This document shows positions 23,783 through 32,471 of a stretch of DNA of 64,000 nt, one piece after another (the stretch's first letter is position 1; every line of letters starts with the position of its first letter). Location: the NCBI RefSeq assembly GCF_014644735.1, contig NZ_BMKZ01000001.1:1-64000 (forward strand), read 5' to 3'. The position numbers and the translations under genes are program-made. This DNA is from Caldalkalibacillus thermarum (GTDB lineage: Bacteria > Bacillota > Bacilli > Caldalkalibacillales > Caldalkalibacillaceae). The notes below the pieces were generated by a model. The model had not been told where the DNA came from. It made no database searches and saw nothing but the letters and a program-made list of their open reading frames with translations.

Positions 23783-24130
23783 CTATATACCAAAGCAAAA
23801 GAAGAGTAAAGCGATCAGGCTTTGGATCTCGGTCATCACTATGATTTGGAGCATTTCAAAAAAGAGACCCAGCAAGTTGTTATGCGCATATTGTCTGGTT
23901 GTTAACGAGCAACACGATTTAAAAATATCCATCTGCTGCCACTGGTCTCCGGCTACAAGCGCTTGATATCTGGACTGATCCAGTTCCACACAGACGGCAT
24001 CGGGCTGTTCTGTTTCAATCACTTGTTGCACCTCTTGGACACTGTGACGGGAAATATGGGCGGTGGCCACCAAAATGATCTCTTTGTTTTCCCAGGTTAT
24101 TTTGTGGACGTTCGTGTGCACGTGCTCCAT
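23783..24130 (-). pseudogene. TraB-family protein, N-terminal fragment
   Basis: After AAAGGAAACG the ATG at 24130 starts MEHVHTNVHKITW, then EIILVATAHISRHSVQEV and PDAVCVELDQSRYQALV, the N-terminal GTAHxS/ELD core of TraB/PrgY-type proteins. Homology stops at about 23922 (MDIFK), after which the frame encodes an unrelated hydrophobic tail. Full-length proteins have about 390 residues. A deletion removed the body of the gene. Confidence 0.72.
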
Positions 24131-24146
24131 TGGATCGTTTCCTTTT

Positions 24147-24902
24147 TCATTTCTGCTTTTTCTTCCAGTGTTCATTAATCATGCGGTTTAAGGCATGATT
24201 GATTCCCACTACAGTGTCCACTGGCAAGACAAAGGCAATGCCTTTCCCCGGTTTGTTCAATTCCGCTTCGTCTAGGATGCGTTCGAGTACCTGCTGGGTC
24301 AGCTCCCGGTTGATCAGGGTGAGCACCACCTCTTTTTCAGGTTCAATCAAGATGTTAAACAACTTGGCATGTTCATGAATACCGGTTCCCCGACCGGAAA
24401 GAATGGTTCCTCCCTCGGCTCCTGCTTTCCTGGAAGCTTCCACCACAGTCTCCGCATGTCCTTTGTTGACGATGGTGACGATCAAATCATACACAATTGG
24501 TGTTTCTGTCATCCGGTTTTGTTCCTCCTTGTGCGTTTTTGCCCGTTCCCCCGGTTTTGGCCCGCTGGTTGACTGGGAGAGATGGCAGATGCCCCCCACC
24601 TGTGTGGTATCGATCACAAAACCGATACCTTTTCCCGGTTTGTTTAAGTCGGCCGCTTCAACCACCGCTCTAAGCACGCTGGCCACATAGGGCTCAAGCA
24701 CAATCATGACGATGATTTCTTTCTCCGGCTCAATCTCTATGCCCCAAAAACGGGCTTTTTCACGGATGCCTGTACCTTTGCCAAACAGTGTGGTGGCCCC
24801 TTCTGAGCCGGCTTGTTTGGCCGCCTTGACCACTGTAGATGCTTGTCCCTTTTTGACAATGATGACGATCAGTTTACAGTTCACGTCCAAGGTCGCGTTC
24901 AT
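24147..24902 (-). CDS. Tandem P-II-like protein, two fused domains
   Basis: 251 residues made of two P-II-like modules. Module 1 (about 8-105): KLIVIIVKKGQASTVVKAAK, GATTLFGKGTGI, LNKPGKGIGFVID. Module 2 (about 145-240): YDLIVTIVNKGHAETVVEAS, GGTILSGRGTGI, LNKPGKGIAFVLP. A charged linker with KPGERAKTHKEEQNR joins them. P-II proteins usually are single-domain trimers that sense nucleotides and 2-oxoglutarate and often gate a membrane protein encoded beside them. Here the partners would be the two DUF1538 proteins upstream. The start overlaps the previous gene by 29 bases, with AAAGGAGAGG ahead of the ATG. Function is inferred from layout. Confidence 0.75.
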   Translation of the reverse strand: MNATLDVNCKLIVIIVKKGQASTVVKAAKQAGSEGATTLFGKGTGIREKARFWGIEIEPEKEIIVMIVLEPYVASVLRAVVEAADLNKPGKGIGFVIDTTQVGGICHLSQSTSGPKPGERAKTHKEEQNRMTETPIVYDLIVTIVNKGHAETVVEASRKAGAEGGTILSGRGTGIHEHAKLFNILIEPEKEVVLTLINRELTQQVLERILDEAELNKPGKGIAFVLPVDTVVGINHALNRMINEHWKKKQK

Positions 24903-25623
24903 TTTCCCTCTCCTTTCTGCGATACAGAAGTCCCAAGACAAGCACGGTCAGAATGGGGGCCAGTGCAACCAGGGCAATCATGCCGAAACCGTCCATCAAC
25001 GGGTCCCTGCCTTCAGTGACCGAGGCCACCCCCACCGAGATGGCCAGAATGAAGGTGACGGTCATCGGACCGGTTGCCACCCCGCCGGAATCGAAGGCAA
25101 TAGCCACAAAATTTGGCTTGGAAAAATAGATGAGCACCAATACCAGTATGTAGCCGGGAAGAATAAAGTACCAAAGCGGAATGCCAGCCAAGATGCGGAA
25201 CATGGACAAGGCAATGGACAAGGCGACACCGAGTGACAGGGTATACAGCATCACTTTTTGGGGAATGTAACCGCCGGACACTTTTTCTACTTCATGATTT
25301 AAGACGCGGACGGCCGGTTCGGCAAATGTGGCCACAAACCCCAGAATAAACCCCAGGGGAATCAGTATCCAGGCATGGTCCACAGCACCCAGACTTTCAC
25401 CCATGCGCTCCCCGGCAGGAAAGAAACCCACTTTGACACCTTGCAGGAACAGAGCCAGACCCAAAAAGGCGAGAATCAGGCCTTTGATCACATCTTTCAT
25501 TTTCTTCGTGGGTAGCTTGAGGAAAAAGATTTGAAAAAATAGAAAGAAAATGATCAGCGGGATCAGGGCCAGAGCGACTTCGATTAGTATATCTCCAAAA
25601 CCAGTAAATATGTTGATGTCCAT
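24874..25623 (-). CDS. DUF1538 membrane protein, second copy
   Basis: 249 residues with about six to seven hydrophobic segments and the DUF1538 signatures GFILGFVATFAEPAVRVLNH and FDSGGVATGPMTVTFILA. It is translationally coupled: its ATG overlaps the stop of the first DUF1538 gene (TAATG), and its own end overlaps the P-II-like gene by 29 bases. Transport activity is plausible but unproven; the conserved AEP and DSGG-TGP motifs resemble two inverted half-repeats. The C-terminus ends in a strongly charged tail (RRKERENERD). Confidence 0.8.
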   Translation of the reverse strand: MDINIFTGFGDILIEVALALIPLIIFFLFFQIFFLKLPTKKMKDVIKGLILAFLGLALFLQGVKVGFFPAGERMGESLGAVDHAWILIPLGFILGFVATFAEPAVRVLNHEVEKVSGGYIPQKVMLYTLSLGVALSIALSMFRILAGIPLWYFILPGYILVLVLIYFSKPNFVAIAFDSGGVATGPMTVTFILAISVGVASVTEGRDPLMDGFGMIALVALAPILTVLVLGLLYRRKERENERDLGREL

Positions 25624-26315
25624 TATCCGTACATCACCCCTAACAGCATCACGGCCAGAATGGGACCGATGGAAGCCAGCGCCACAAGGCCGAAACCATC
25701 AGCGGTGGAGGATTTGCCTCCCAAAACAGAGGCCACACCGACGCCCAAAGCGAGGATAAATGGCACGGTCATCGGGCCCGTGGTCACGCCTCCCGCATCA
25801 AAGGAGATCGGGATAAATTGGGGGGGTGTAAAAGCAGCCAGCACAAACACCAGACTGTATCCCCCTGCCAGTAAATAGCTGAGCGGAATTCCCAGTATGG
25901 TGCGCAACATGGCCAAGCCGACAAACAGGCCCACTCCCAGCGCAACCGAGTAGATCAACACACGGCTTGAAATTTCCCCGTTAGAGACAAGATCGACTTG
26001 CATGGCTAAAACCCGCACATCCGGTTCAGCCACTGTCACGACAAAACCAAGCAAAAAACCGAAAAAAACGATCAGCGGCACGCGTCTTGTTTGGGGCAAG
26101 GCGGCACCGATGGCTTCGCCGACCGGCAACAGACCAATATGCACGCCCAATAAGAACAGGGCTAAACCCAAAGTGACCATGACAGCGCCTATCAGAAACT
26201 GAACAAACAGCTCCCAGGGCAGCCAAATCAGGGTGAATTGCAAGATGATAATCACCACCGTTAATGGCAAGACGGCATACACCACTTCACTAAAGGTGTC
26301 TTTCACGTTTTGCAT
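25623..26315 (-). CDS. DUF1538 membrane protein, first copy
   Basis: 230 residues with several membrane segments and the same paired motifs as its neighbour: GFLLGFVVTVAEPDVRVLA and FDAGGVTTGPMTVPFILALG. Many genomes encode DUF1538 as one protein with both halves; here they are two genes. It is the first gene of the operon DUF1538, DUF1538, P-II/P-II. The ATG at 26315 follows GGGGAG by 13 bases. Confidence 0.8.
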   Translation of the reverse strand: MQNVKDTFSEVVYAVLPLTVVIIILQFTLIWLPWELFVQFLIGAVMVTLGLALFLLGVHIGLLPVGEAIGAALPQTRRVPLIVFFGFLLGFVVTVAEPDVRVLAMQVDLVSNGEISSRVLIYSVALGVGLFVGLAMLRTILGIPLSYLLAGGYSLVFVLAAFTPPQFIPISFDAGGVTTGPMTVPFILALGVGVASVLGGKSSTADGFGLVALASIGPILAVMLLGVMYG

Positions 26316-26478
26316 GTTGTCACTGTTCTCCCCTCATCAAAATGGCTCCGGCTTACGGCACCTCTTTAGACATTATCTTCATTATAATGGATCAAACAGA
26401 CGGCTGTAAATGAACGGCCGTATCTACACGCACGGAGGAGGACACAGCTGGCGTTTTTTCCTGTCATCCTGAGCGCGT

Positions 26479-26524
26479 AAAAAGACCGGTCTTTGCTATC
26501 TGTGGCAGAAAGACCGGTCTTTTT
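26479..26524. terminator. Symmetric hairpin, bidirectional terminator candidate
   Basis: AAAAAGACCGGTCTTT at 26479-26494 pairs with AAAGACCGGTCTTTTT at 26509-26524 across a 14-base loop; the arms carry the A-tract before and T-tract after the stem on both strands. It lies between the DUF1538 operon promoter region and the small minus-strand gene ending at 26596, which it could terminate. Confidence 0.75.
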
Positions 26525-26595
26525 ACGGGGGTTGAGCCCCAGTCTCATCCTGGGCGTCGTAATTAATGTTAACTGAAGCGATATTCATTACTAGT

Positions 26596-26784
26596 TTACT
26601 CCTCGTCTTTAATTGGGATAAACCATGAACCTAAAGGTGTGCGGTCAATATGGACGCGAAGGCTATGTTTCTTAATCTCCCGCTCCAAATGAAAAGCAAC
26701 TTCTGTTGACTCTGTATAAGCAGAATATCCGTTTTTAAGTTGTTCAAGTTTTGCTTTTGCCAGATGTTTACGACTGATAACCAA
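26596..26784 (-). CDS. Small hypothetical protein
   Basis: 62 residues from TTG 26784, chosen because AAAGGAGG lies 7 bases before it. The sequence (SRKHLAKAKLEQLKNGYSAY, VAFHLEREIKKHSLRVHIDR, TPLGSWFIPIKDEE) is basic in the first half and ends in an acidic tail. No family recognised. A GTACA-TTTAT-TGTAC palindrome lies 40 bases upstream (26824-26838) and may be an operator. The following terminator suggests it is a single-gene unit. Confidence 0.55.
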   Translation of the reverse strand: MVISRKHLAKAKLEQLKNGYSAYTESTEVAFHLEREIKKHSLRVHIDRTPLGSWFIPIKDEE

Positions 26785-26823
26785 TATATATCCTCCTTTC
26801 CTTACATTACAATTTAAAATACC

Positions 26824-26838
26824 GTACATTTATTGTAC
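26824..26838. promoter_or_regulatory. Short palindrome upstream of the small gene
   Basis: GTACA, five bases, TGTAC. Its distance of about 40 bases from the TTG start at 26784 would suit an operator overlapping a promoter. It is short enough to be chance. Confidence 0.3.
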
Positions 26839-26942
26839 ATAAAAAAAGCGCGCGAGGCGAGGGGTTTGTATGAAGTTCCACAAAATGTTCATGCTTATGC
26901 AAAATATCATCTCTAATGCCTGTACACCTAAAAATGATGGCA

Positions 26943-27449
26943 CTAACTCATTTTATGCACGGAAATTTTAAAGGTGATGGTCGTATGAATAATCATGGAG
27001 TGGAGTTTCACTTCATATTCATCATTGGTTTCAAATTTGATCGTTTTGCCATCAATCAGCCTGGCGTGGGTCTCGGCTGTTTCTGCCACGGATTGGACAG
27101 AATAGCCCTCTTTAATCAAGTACTTTAACTCTTCACGCAAGCGCTCGATAATGTCCGTGGCGGTGAAGCCGTCAATCTCCTCCTCGTTGACAATGACAAT
27201 TTCTATTTTTTTAACCGAGATCTCTTCCTGATTCTGTTTGTTGAGATCCTCTGCTTTCTTCTCCAGATAAGCCACTTCATCCCGCAGATCTGTCAGTTCA
27301 AGTGCGAGGCGGCGGTTTTCGAACAAGATTTTGTCCAACATGTGGGCGTGCTGGTAGTGAAAGATCAGGGCGCCCATAACCATCCCTAATATGAAGGAGA
27401 CGAGCAAACGGCCCCAGGTGCGAGTTTGGGCTGGATGGGGGGGCTTCAT
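26943..27449 (-). CDS. ytrI: Sporulation membrane protein YtrI
   Basis: 168 residues. One transmembrane segment (about 13-32), a coiled coil (ENRRLALELTDLRDEVAYLE, about 44-75) and a C-terminal domain with DGFTATDIIERLREELKYLI and LIDGKTIKFETNDEYEVKL. It pairs with ytrH, whose stop overlaps this start by 4 bases, as in Bacillus, where YtrH and YtrI are mother-cell membrane proteins that help spore formation. Expression should follow ytrH from a sigma-E promoter. Confidence 0.82.
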   Translation of the reverse strand: MKPPHPAQTRTWGRLLVSFILGMVMGALIFHYQHAHMLDKILFENRRLALELTDLRDEVAYLEKKAEDLNKQNQEEISVKKIEIVIVNEEEIDGFTATDIIERLREELKYLIKEGYSVQSVAETAETHARLIDGKTIKFETNDEYEVKLHSMIIHTTITFKISVHKMS

Positions 27450-27784
27450 TGGATATCCCCTATCATCCAGCGGATAAGCAGGCTGGCCGTATGAGCACCG
27501 AAAAAAGCACTGCCGATGTAGAGCAGATGTTTCACCATTTCGCCGTAGTATTCATTGAAGACGCCCTTTTCAATCGCGGTAATGGTGTCAAAGGTGCCCC
27601 CGATCGCGGCGACAAGGGCCCAGATCTTTAGCTTATCCACATGATTTTGCACCCAGTTCATAGGGGGTTCACCCACGAGAAAAGCGCCTAATCCGCCAAT
27701 GAGACACCCGCCGAGCAAAACCCCAAAGGCGACAAAATAGTCAATGATCATCATGGAGACCAGGCTTCTCATCTCCTCGTTCAC
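27446..27784 (-). CDS. ytrH: Sporulation membrane protein YtrH
   Basis: 112 residues from GTG 27784, with three membrane segments. Typical stretches are YFVAFGVLLGGCLIGGLGAF, LKIWALVAAIGGTFDTI and YIGSAFFGAHTASLLI. The start is uncertain: a TTG at 27826, the GTG at 27784 (AAGGA 10 bases before) and ATGs at 27772 and 27754 are in frame; family length favours 27784 or 27772. The sigma-E-like promoter at 27842-27870 fits transcription in the mother cell. Confidence 0.82.
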   Translation of the reverse strand: MNEEMRSLVSMMIIDYFVAFGVLLGGCLIGGLGAFLVGEPPMNWVQNHVDKLKIWALVAAIGGTFDTITAIEKGVFNEYYGEMVKHLLYIGSAFFGAHTASLLIRWMIGDIQ

Positions 27785-27841
27785 TCGTCTCACGTCCTTT
27801 TTAAGTCTTTTTGCGTGGGTGTTCAAACCGTGTCATATCTA

Positions 27842-27870
27842 TATATATGGACGGGAAAAGAAAGATATGA
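27842..27870 (-). promoter_or_regulatory. Sigma-E-type promoter of ytrHI
   Basis: On the minus strand TCATATC, 14 bases, CATATATA matches the Bacillus sigma-E consensus (KMATATT, 14-15 bases, CATACAHT) in 6 of 7 and 6 of 8 positions. Transcription would start near 27834, upstream of all candidate ytrH starts. ytrHI is known as a sigma-E-dependent unit in Bacillus. Confidence 0.6.
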
Positions 27871-27950
27871 CAGGCCCGGGTGACGGCGTGAGACGGAAGC
27901 TTAAGCAGCCTGAAGCATCGAGGCTAACCGGCCGTGTTCTTAACATGCTT

Positions 27951-28757
27951 TCAGACCAGAACGTATTTAGCCAAGAAACGGGCGATACCGTCATTATCAT
28001 TATCCAGTGTGACGACATCGGCCACTTCTTTAATCTGCTTGATGGCATTGCCCATGGCTACGCCGCAGCCGGCAAACTGGAGCATTTCCACGTCGTTGTC
28101 TTCGTCTCCAAAGGCGATCACATTTTCAGGGGGAATGTTCAGGGAGTGGCACACTTTTTCCAAACCGACGGCTTTATTAATGCCAGCCCGGATAATTTCA
28201 ATCACGTGCCAGGGCGCTGCCCATTGGCGATGGTCGACCACCTCGGCATGGTGGTCGCTCAAATACTGGCGCAGCTGGTCAACATGGTGTTCATAGGGAT
28301 GAATGAGTACGGATGTGGGCTTGGTGTGTATCACCTGGGGCAAGGTGTTCACATCTACCGGCGGGTCGAAGAAAGTTTGCATGATAACTTCGTCGTGTTC
28401 CTTGAGATAGACTTCATCCATTACTTCAATCATGATATTTTTGACGCCAAATTTTTCTGCTGTACGAAGCACGTCTTGGGCAACATCAAGGTCGAGGGGC
28501 GTATGGAAGAGTCCCCAGCGGGGATCGTGTGGATGGTGGACCAGCGCCCCGTTAAAATTGACAATGGGAGTATCCAGGTTTAATTGGTCATAGTAGGCTT
28601 TGCTGGACCGGAATGGCCGGCCGGTGGAAATGACCACATAATGGCCCTGGCTGGCAGCCTGTTGTAAAGCGTGCTTGGTTTTGGGGGAAATCTGTTTTCT
28701 GCTGGTCAGCAGTGTGCCATCCAAATCAACGGCAATGAGCAGAGGCTGTTTTGGCAT
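27951..28757 (-). CDS. Cof-type HAD-superfamily phosphatase
   Basis: 268 residues. HAD motif I is IAVDLDGTLL (about 7-16), motif II STGRPFRS (about 44-51), motif III includes the lysine in GINKAVGLE, and motif IV is VIAFGDEDNDVEML. The Cof cap domain lies between motifs II and III. These enzymes dephosphorylate sugar phosphates, FMN or other small phosphates; the substrate cannot be told. It is divergent from dnaE. Confidence 0.88.
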   Translation of the reverse strand: MPKQPLLIAVDLDGTLLTSRKQISPKTKHALQQAASQGHYVVISTGRPFRSSKAYYDQLNLDTPIVNFNGALVHHPHDPRWGLFHTPLDLDVAQDVLRTAEKFGVKNIMIEVMDEVYLKEHDEVIMQTFFDPPVDVNTLPQVIHTKPTSVLIHPYEHHVDQLRQYLSDHHAEVVDHRQWAAPWHVIEIIRAGINKAVGLEKVCHSLNIPPENVIAFGDEDNDVEMLQFAGCGVAMGNAIKQIKEVADVVTLDNDNDGIARFLAKYVLV

Positions 28758-28913
28758 AGTACCTTCAACCCTTTTTTGATATGATTAAAGCATGGAATGG
28801 ACGTTTTTTTCAGTTACACAGTTGGACTGAGATGATGTATTTTACCTATTATAACGGATTTTGGCTTGGATGGAAAAGTGTTTGCCGGCTTTCTCTGTGA
28901 GAGGGGATGGAAG

Positions 28914-31900
28914 ATGCAGCACACAGATTTTGTCCATCTGCATGTCCATAGTGAATACAGCTTGCTAGACGGGGCCAGCCGCATTACTGAGCTGGTTAAG
29001 GAAGCAAAACGGCTGGGCATGAAGGCGCTGGCTCTGACCGACCATGGGGTCATGTACGGCACCATTCCGTTTTACAAGGCATGTCAGGCGGAAGGCATCA
29101 AGCCGATAATCGGGGTGGAAGTGTATGTGACCAACAAGCCGTTGGATGAGAAGGTGAAAAAAGGGGAAGAGCATTTGTACCATTTACTGCTTTTGGCCGA
29201 AACATATGAGGGCTATCAAAATTTGATGAAGCTCTCCACCAAGGCCCACCTGGAAGGCTTTTATTATAAGCCGCGGGTAACCAAGCACTGGCTTCGTGAA
29301 TATCACCGGGGACTGATTTGTCTCAGCGGCTGCCTGGCCGGAGAGCTGCAACAAGCGCTTTTGGCTGGTGACGTCGAACGGGCGAGAGCAGTTGCTTTGG
29401 AACATCGGGACATCTTTGGCCGGGATCACTACTTCATTGAATTGCAGGATCATGGATTGCCTGAACAGAAAAAGCTGAATCCCCGTCTCATCCGCTTGGC
29501 CGAGGAACTGGATATCCCTCTGGTGGTGACCAATGATGTCCATTACACCCGGGCAGAGGATGCGGTGGCCCATGATTGCTTGCTTTGCATCGGAACTGGC
29601 AAAAAAATACAGGATGATCACCGTCTCAAATTTCCCTCCCCAGAGTTTTATTTGAAAAGCGGGGAGGAAATGGCCCAATTGTTCCCCCACCTTCCCCAGG
29701 CCTATGAGAATACGCTGCGCATTGCCGAGCGTTGCCAGGTGGAGATCCCTTTGGGTCAGGAGATTTTGCCGTCTTATCCGGTACCCCAGGGAATGACCGC
29801 TATGGGCTACCTGCGCCAAAAATGTGAAGAAGGCCTGCAAGAACGCTATGAGATCATTACGGATGAGATCCGCAAGCGGCTTGACTATGAGCTGGAAGTG
29901 ATCGGTCAGATGGGCTATGCCGATTATTTCCTCATCGTCTGGGATTTTATGCGCTTTGCCCATGAACAGGGAATCATTACCGGGCCGGGGCGGGGATCCG
30001 CTGCCGGCAGTTTGGTGGCTTATGTGTTAAAAATCACCAATGTGGACCCGATCAAGTATAATTTGTTGTTTGAACGCTTTCTTAACCCCGAGCGGGTCAC
30101 AATGCCTGATATTGATATTGATTTTTCCGACCGGCGGCGGGACGAAGTACTCCATTATATCGTAGAGAAGTATGGAAAAGACAGGGTGGCCCAGATCATC
30201 ACCTTTGGAACGCTGGGAGCCCGGGCCTGTGTCCGTGATGTGGGGCGTGTGCTGGGGCTTCCCGTTCCCGTGGTGGACCGTGTGGCCAAATGCATTCCGG
30301 CTGGTCCGGGCATGACGCTGGACAAAGCGCTGGCTTCCTCCGCAGAACTGCGGCAGATGATGGAGGAAGATGAACAGGTACGTCAGCTGATCTTAATGGC
30401 CAAGCCCTTGGAAGGTTTGGCCCGGCACACTTCCATCCATGCTGCAGGGGTGGTGATCAGTGAAAAGCCGCTCACCCATTATGTTCCCTTGCAAGAAGGA
30501 CAGGACGGCATTCCGCTCACCCAGTATCCCATGGAAGATTTGGAAGCCCTGGGTTTGTTAAAAATGGATTTACTGGGCTTACGCAACTTGACCATGCTGG
30601 AAGAAATATTGCGGATTATCAATCACGGCCGCCGGGAAGATGAACGCTTGACGCTGGATGATATTCCCTTTGATGATGAAGCGACATTCCGTTTGTTAAG
30701 TGAAGGGGACACCGCTGGGGTCTTTCAGCTGGAGTCGGATGGAATGAGGAGCGTGCTGAAACGGCTCAAACCCACAACATTTGAAGATATTATCGCTGTT
30801 TTAGCTTTATACCGGCCCGGTCCTATGGATAACATCCCCTTGTTTATCCAAGCGAAGCACGGCAAAACAAAGATTGAGTATCCCCATCCCGACTTGGAAC
30901 CCATTTTAAAAGACACCTATGGCATCATTGTTTATCAGGAGCAAATTATGCAGATTGCTTCTAAGATGGCGGGGTTCAGCCTGGGTGAAGCCGATTTGTT
31001 ACGCCGGGCCGTGGGTAAAAAGAAGCGGGATATTTTAGAAAGGGAGCGGGATCATTTTATTAAGGGCTGTCTGGCACGGGGGTACGAACAGGAGGTAGCG
31101 GAACATGTTTACGATCTGATCGTCCGTTTTGCCGATTACGGGTTTAACCGTTCCCATTCTGCCGCTTACGCTGTCATCGCCTACCAATTGGCCTATTTCA
31201 AGGCCCATTATCCGGTCGCTTTTCTGGCTGCACTCCTGTCCATGAACCTTTCCTCCCCTGAAAAAGTGGCTGACTATTTGCATCAGGCAGCCAAACGGGG
31301 CATTAAAGTGCTGCCACCTTCGGTGCTGCACAGTGAAGAGGGGGTCACGGTGGAACAGGGTCACATCCGCCTGGGCTTGAGTGTGATCAAGAATGTGGGG
31401 GCGGCCGCTGTCCGGGAAATTAAGCAGGCCAGGCAGGAGGGGCCGTTTAGAAATGTGCTCGATTTTTGTCAACGGGTCGATTTACGCATATGTAACCGCC
31501 GGGTGATCGAGGCGCTCACCCTGGCAGGGGCACTGGATGAGCTGGGGATGCACCGGGCACAGGTGCTGGCCAATTTAGATGAGATATTGGACATGGCTGA
31601 AAGGGCACAAGGGTTAAAAGCCAGCGACCAGCTGTTCTTTTTTGCCGATGAACTGCCTGATGATTACACCTGGCATGAAGTGACGCCTTTTTCCGCCCAT
31701 GAGCAGTTAAAATATGAAAAAGAGGTGCTGGGTTTTTATTTATCCGGCCATCCATTGGATGCTTACCGCGATCAGGTGAAGCGCTTTGGGGTTATCCCCC
31801 TCCCTGAGCTGCTAGAGACACCACAAGGGAAGCGGGTGCGCACTGTTGGCTATGTGTACCGGGTCAAAAGGATCACCACGAAAAAAGGAGAGGCGATGGC

Positions 31901-32366
31901 TTTTGTCCAATTAGAAGATCAGGGCGTAGAAATGGACACTGTCGTTTTCCCTCAAGTGTTTGCCAAAGAGCCTACTTTGTACAGGGAGGACAATCTGCTT
32001 TTGGTGGAGGGCAAACTGGAGGAACGGGAAGACCGCAAACAGTTGATCATCACCCGCGCCGTTGACCTGACTAAACTGGAGCCCCAAAAGCAGCAAGATC
32101 AGCTTGTGAAGGAGGATGCCTGTCAGCTCTTTGTCAAGATCGCCCCTGAAATAGAAGAAGGCGGAAAATTAAAGGCTTTGGAAGCATTGTTACGCCAGCA
32201 CGGGGGGAAAACGCCAGTCTATTTGTTCTATGAGCGCCAGCGCAAAACCATCCGCTTGGGGGAGAGTTACCATGTTCAGTTAAGCGAAACCTTACTGGAC
32301 AAGCTAAAAACCCTCTTAAACGACCCAGAAGCGGTTAAGGTCAGAAGAGTGTCCCCGCCCCGGTGA
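28914..32366 (+). CDS. dnaE: DNA polymerase III alpha subunit
   Basis: 1150 residues. The N-terminal PHP domain opens with FVHLHVHSEYSLLDGAS; the polymerase active site has GPGRGSAAGSLVAY and MPDIDIDFSDRRRDEVL with the catalytic Asp residues near 395-400; helix-hairpin-helix and OB (VRTVGYVYRVKRITTKKGEA) domains follow. In Bacillus, DnaE extends RNA primers before PolC takes over. The ATG at 28914 follows GAGGGGAT by 8 bases and matches the family N-terminus; the in-frame ATG at 28866 is not needed. It heads the dnaE, malic enzyme, acc, pfkA, pyk cluster. Confidence 0.96.
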   Translation: MQHTDFVHLHVHSEYSLLDGASRITELVKEAKRLGMKALALTDHGVMYGTIPFYKACQAEGIKPIIGVEVYVTNKPLDEKVKKGEEHLYHLLLLAETYEGYQNLMKLSTKAHLEGFYYKPRVTKHWLREYHRGLICLSGCLAGELQQALLAGDVERARAVALEHRDIFGRDHYFIELQDHGLPEQKKLNPRLIRLAEELDIPLVVTNDVHYTRAEDAVAHDCLLCIGTGKKIQDDHRLKFPSPEFYLKSGEEMAQLFPHLPQAYENTLRIAERCQVEIPLGQEILPSYPVPQGMTAMGYLRQKCEEGLQERYEIITDEIRKRLDYELEVIGQMGYADYFLIVWDFMRFAHEQGIITGPGRGSAAGSLVAYVLKITNVDPIKYNLLFERFLNPERVTMPDIDIDFSDRRRDEVLHYIVEKYGKDRVAQIITFGTLGARACVRDVGRVLGLPVPVVDRVAKCIPAGPGMTLDKALASSAELRQMMEEDEQVRQLILMAKPLEGLARHTSIHAAGVVISEKPLTHYVPLQEGQDGIPLTQYPMEDLEALGLLKMDLLGLRNLTMLEEILRIINHGRREDERLTLDDIPFDDEATFRLLSEGDTAGVFQLESDGMRSVLKRLKPTTFEDIIAVLALYRPGPMDNIPLFIQAKHGKTKIEYPHPDLEPILKDTYGIIVYQEQIMQIASKMAGFSLGEADLLRRAVGKKKRDILERERDHFIKGCLARGYEQEVAEHVYDLIVRFADYGFNRSHSAAYAVIAYQLAYFKAHYPVAFLAALLSMNLSSPEKVADYLHQAAKRGIKVLPPSVLHSEEGVTVEQGHIRLGLSVIKNVGAAAVREIKQARQEGPFRNVLDFCQRVDLRICNRRVIEALTLAGALDELGMHRAQVLANLDEILDMAERAQGLKASDQLFFFADELPDDYTWHEVTPFSAHEQLKYEKEVLGFYLSGHPLDAYRDQVKRFGVIPLPELLETPQGKRVRTVGYVYRVKRITTKKGEAMAFVQLEDQGVEMDTVVFPQVFAKEPTLYREDNLLLVEGKLEEREDRKQLIITRAVDLTKLEPQKQQDQLVKEDACQLFVKIAPEIEEGGKLKALEALLRQHGGKTPVYLFYERQRKTIRLGESYHVQLSETLLDKLKTLLNDPEAVKVRRVSPPR

Positions 32367-32404
32367 AGTTAGAAGCAGGTGTTAAAAATAGCTGTTGTAC
32401 TCTG

Positions 32405-32432
32405 TTTACACTTATTCTCCATTTGTTATAAT
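32405..32432 (+). promoter_or_regulatory. Sigma-A promoter of the malic enzyme gene
   Basis: TTTACA, 16 bases, TATAAT. The -10 is a perfect consensus and the -35 differs by one base. It lies 40 bases before the malic enzyme start and after the dnaE stop, so the downstream metabolic genes have their own promoter. Confidence 0.82.
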
Positions 32433-32471
32433 GAAAATCAAGTGATCAGTTTCGATAAGGAGCGTGAAACG

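Noticed and set aside
27744-28583. Long plus-strand open frame of about 280 codons
   Set aside because: It lies opposite ytrH and the Cof-type phosphatase, both with clear motifs, and shows no domain of its own.
29184-29963. Minus-strand open frame of 259 codons
   Set aside because: It is entirely antisense to the dnaE PHP and polymerase regions and is an effect of codon bias.
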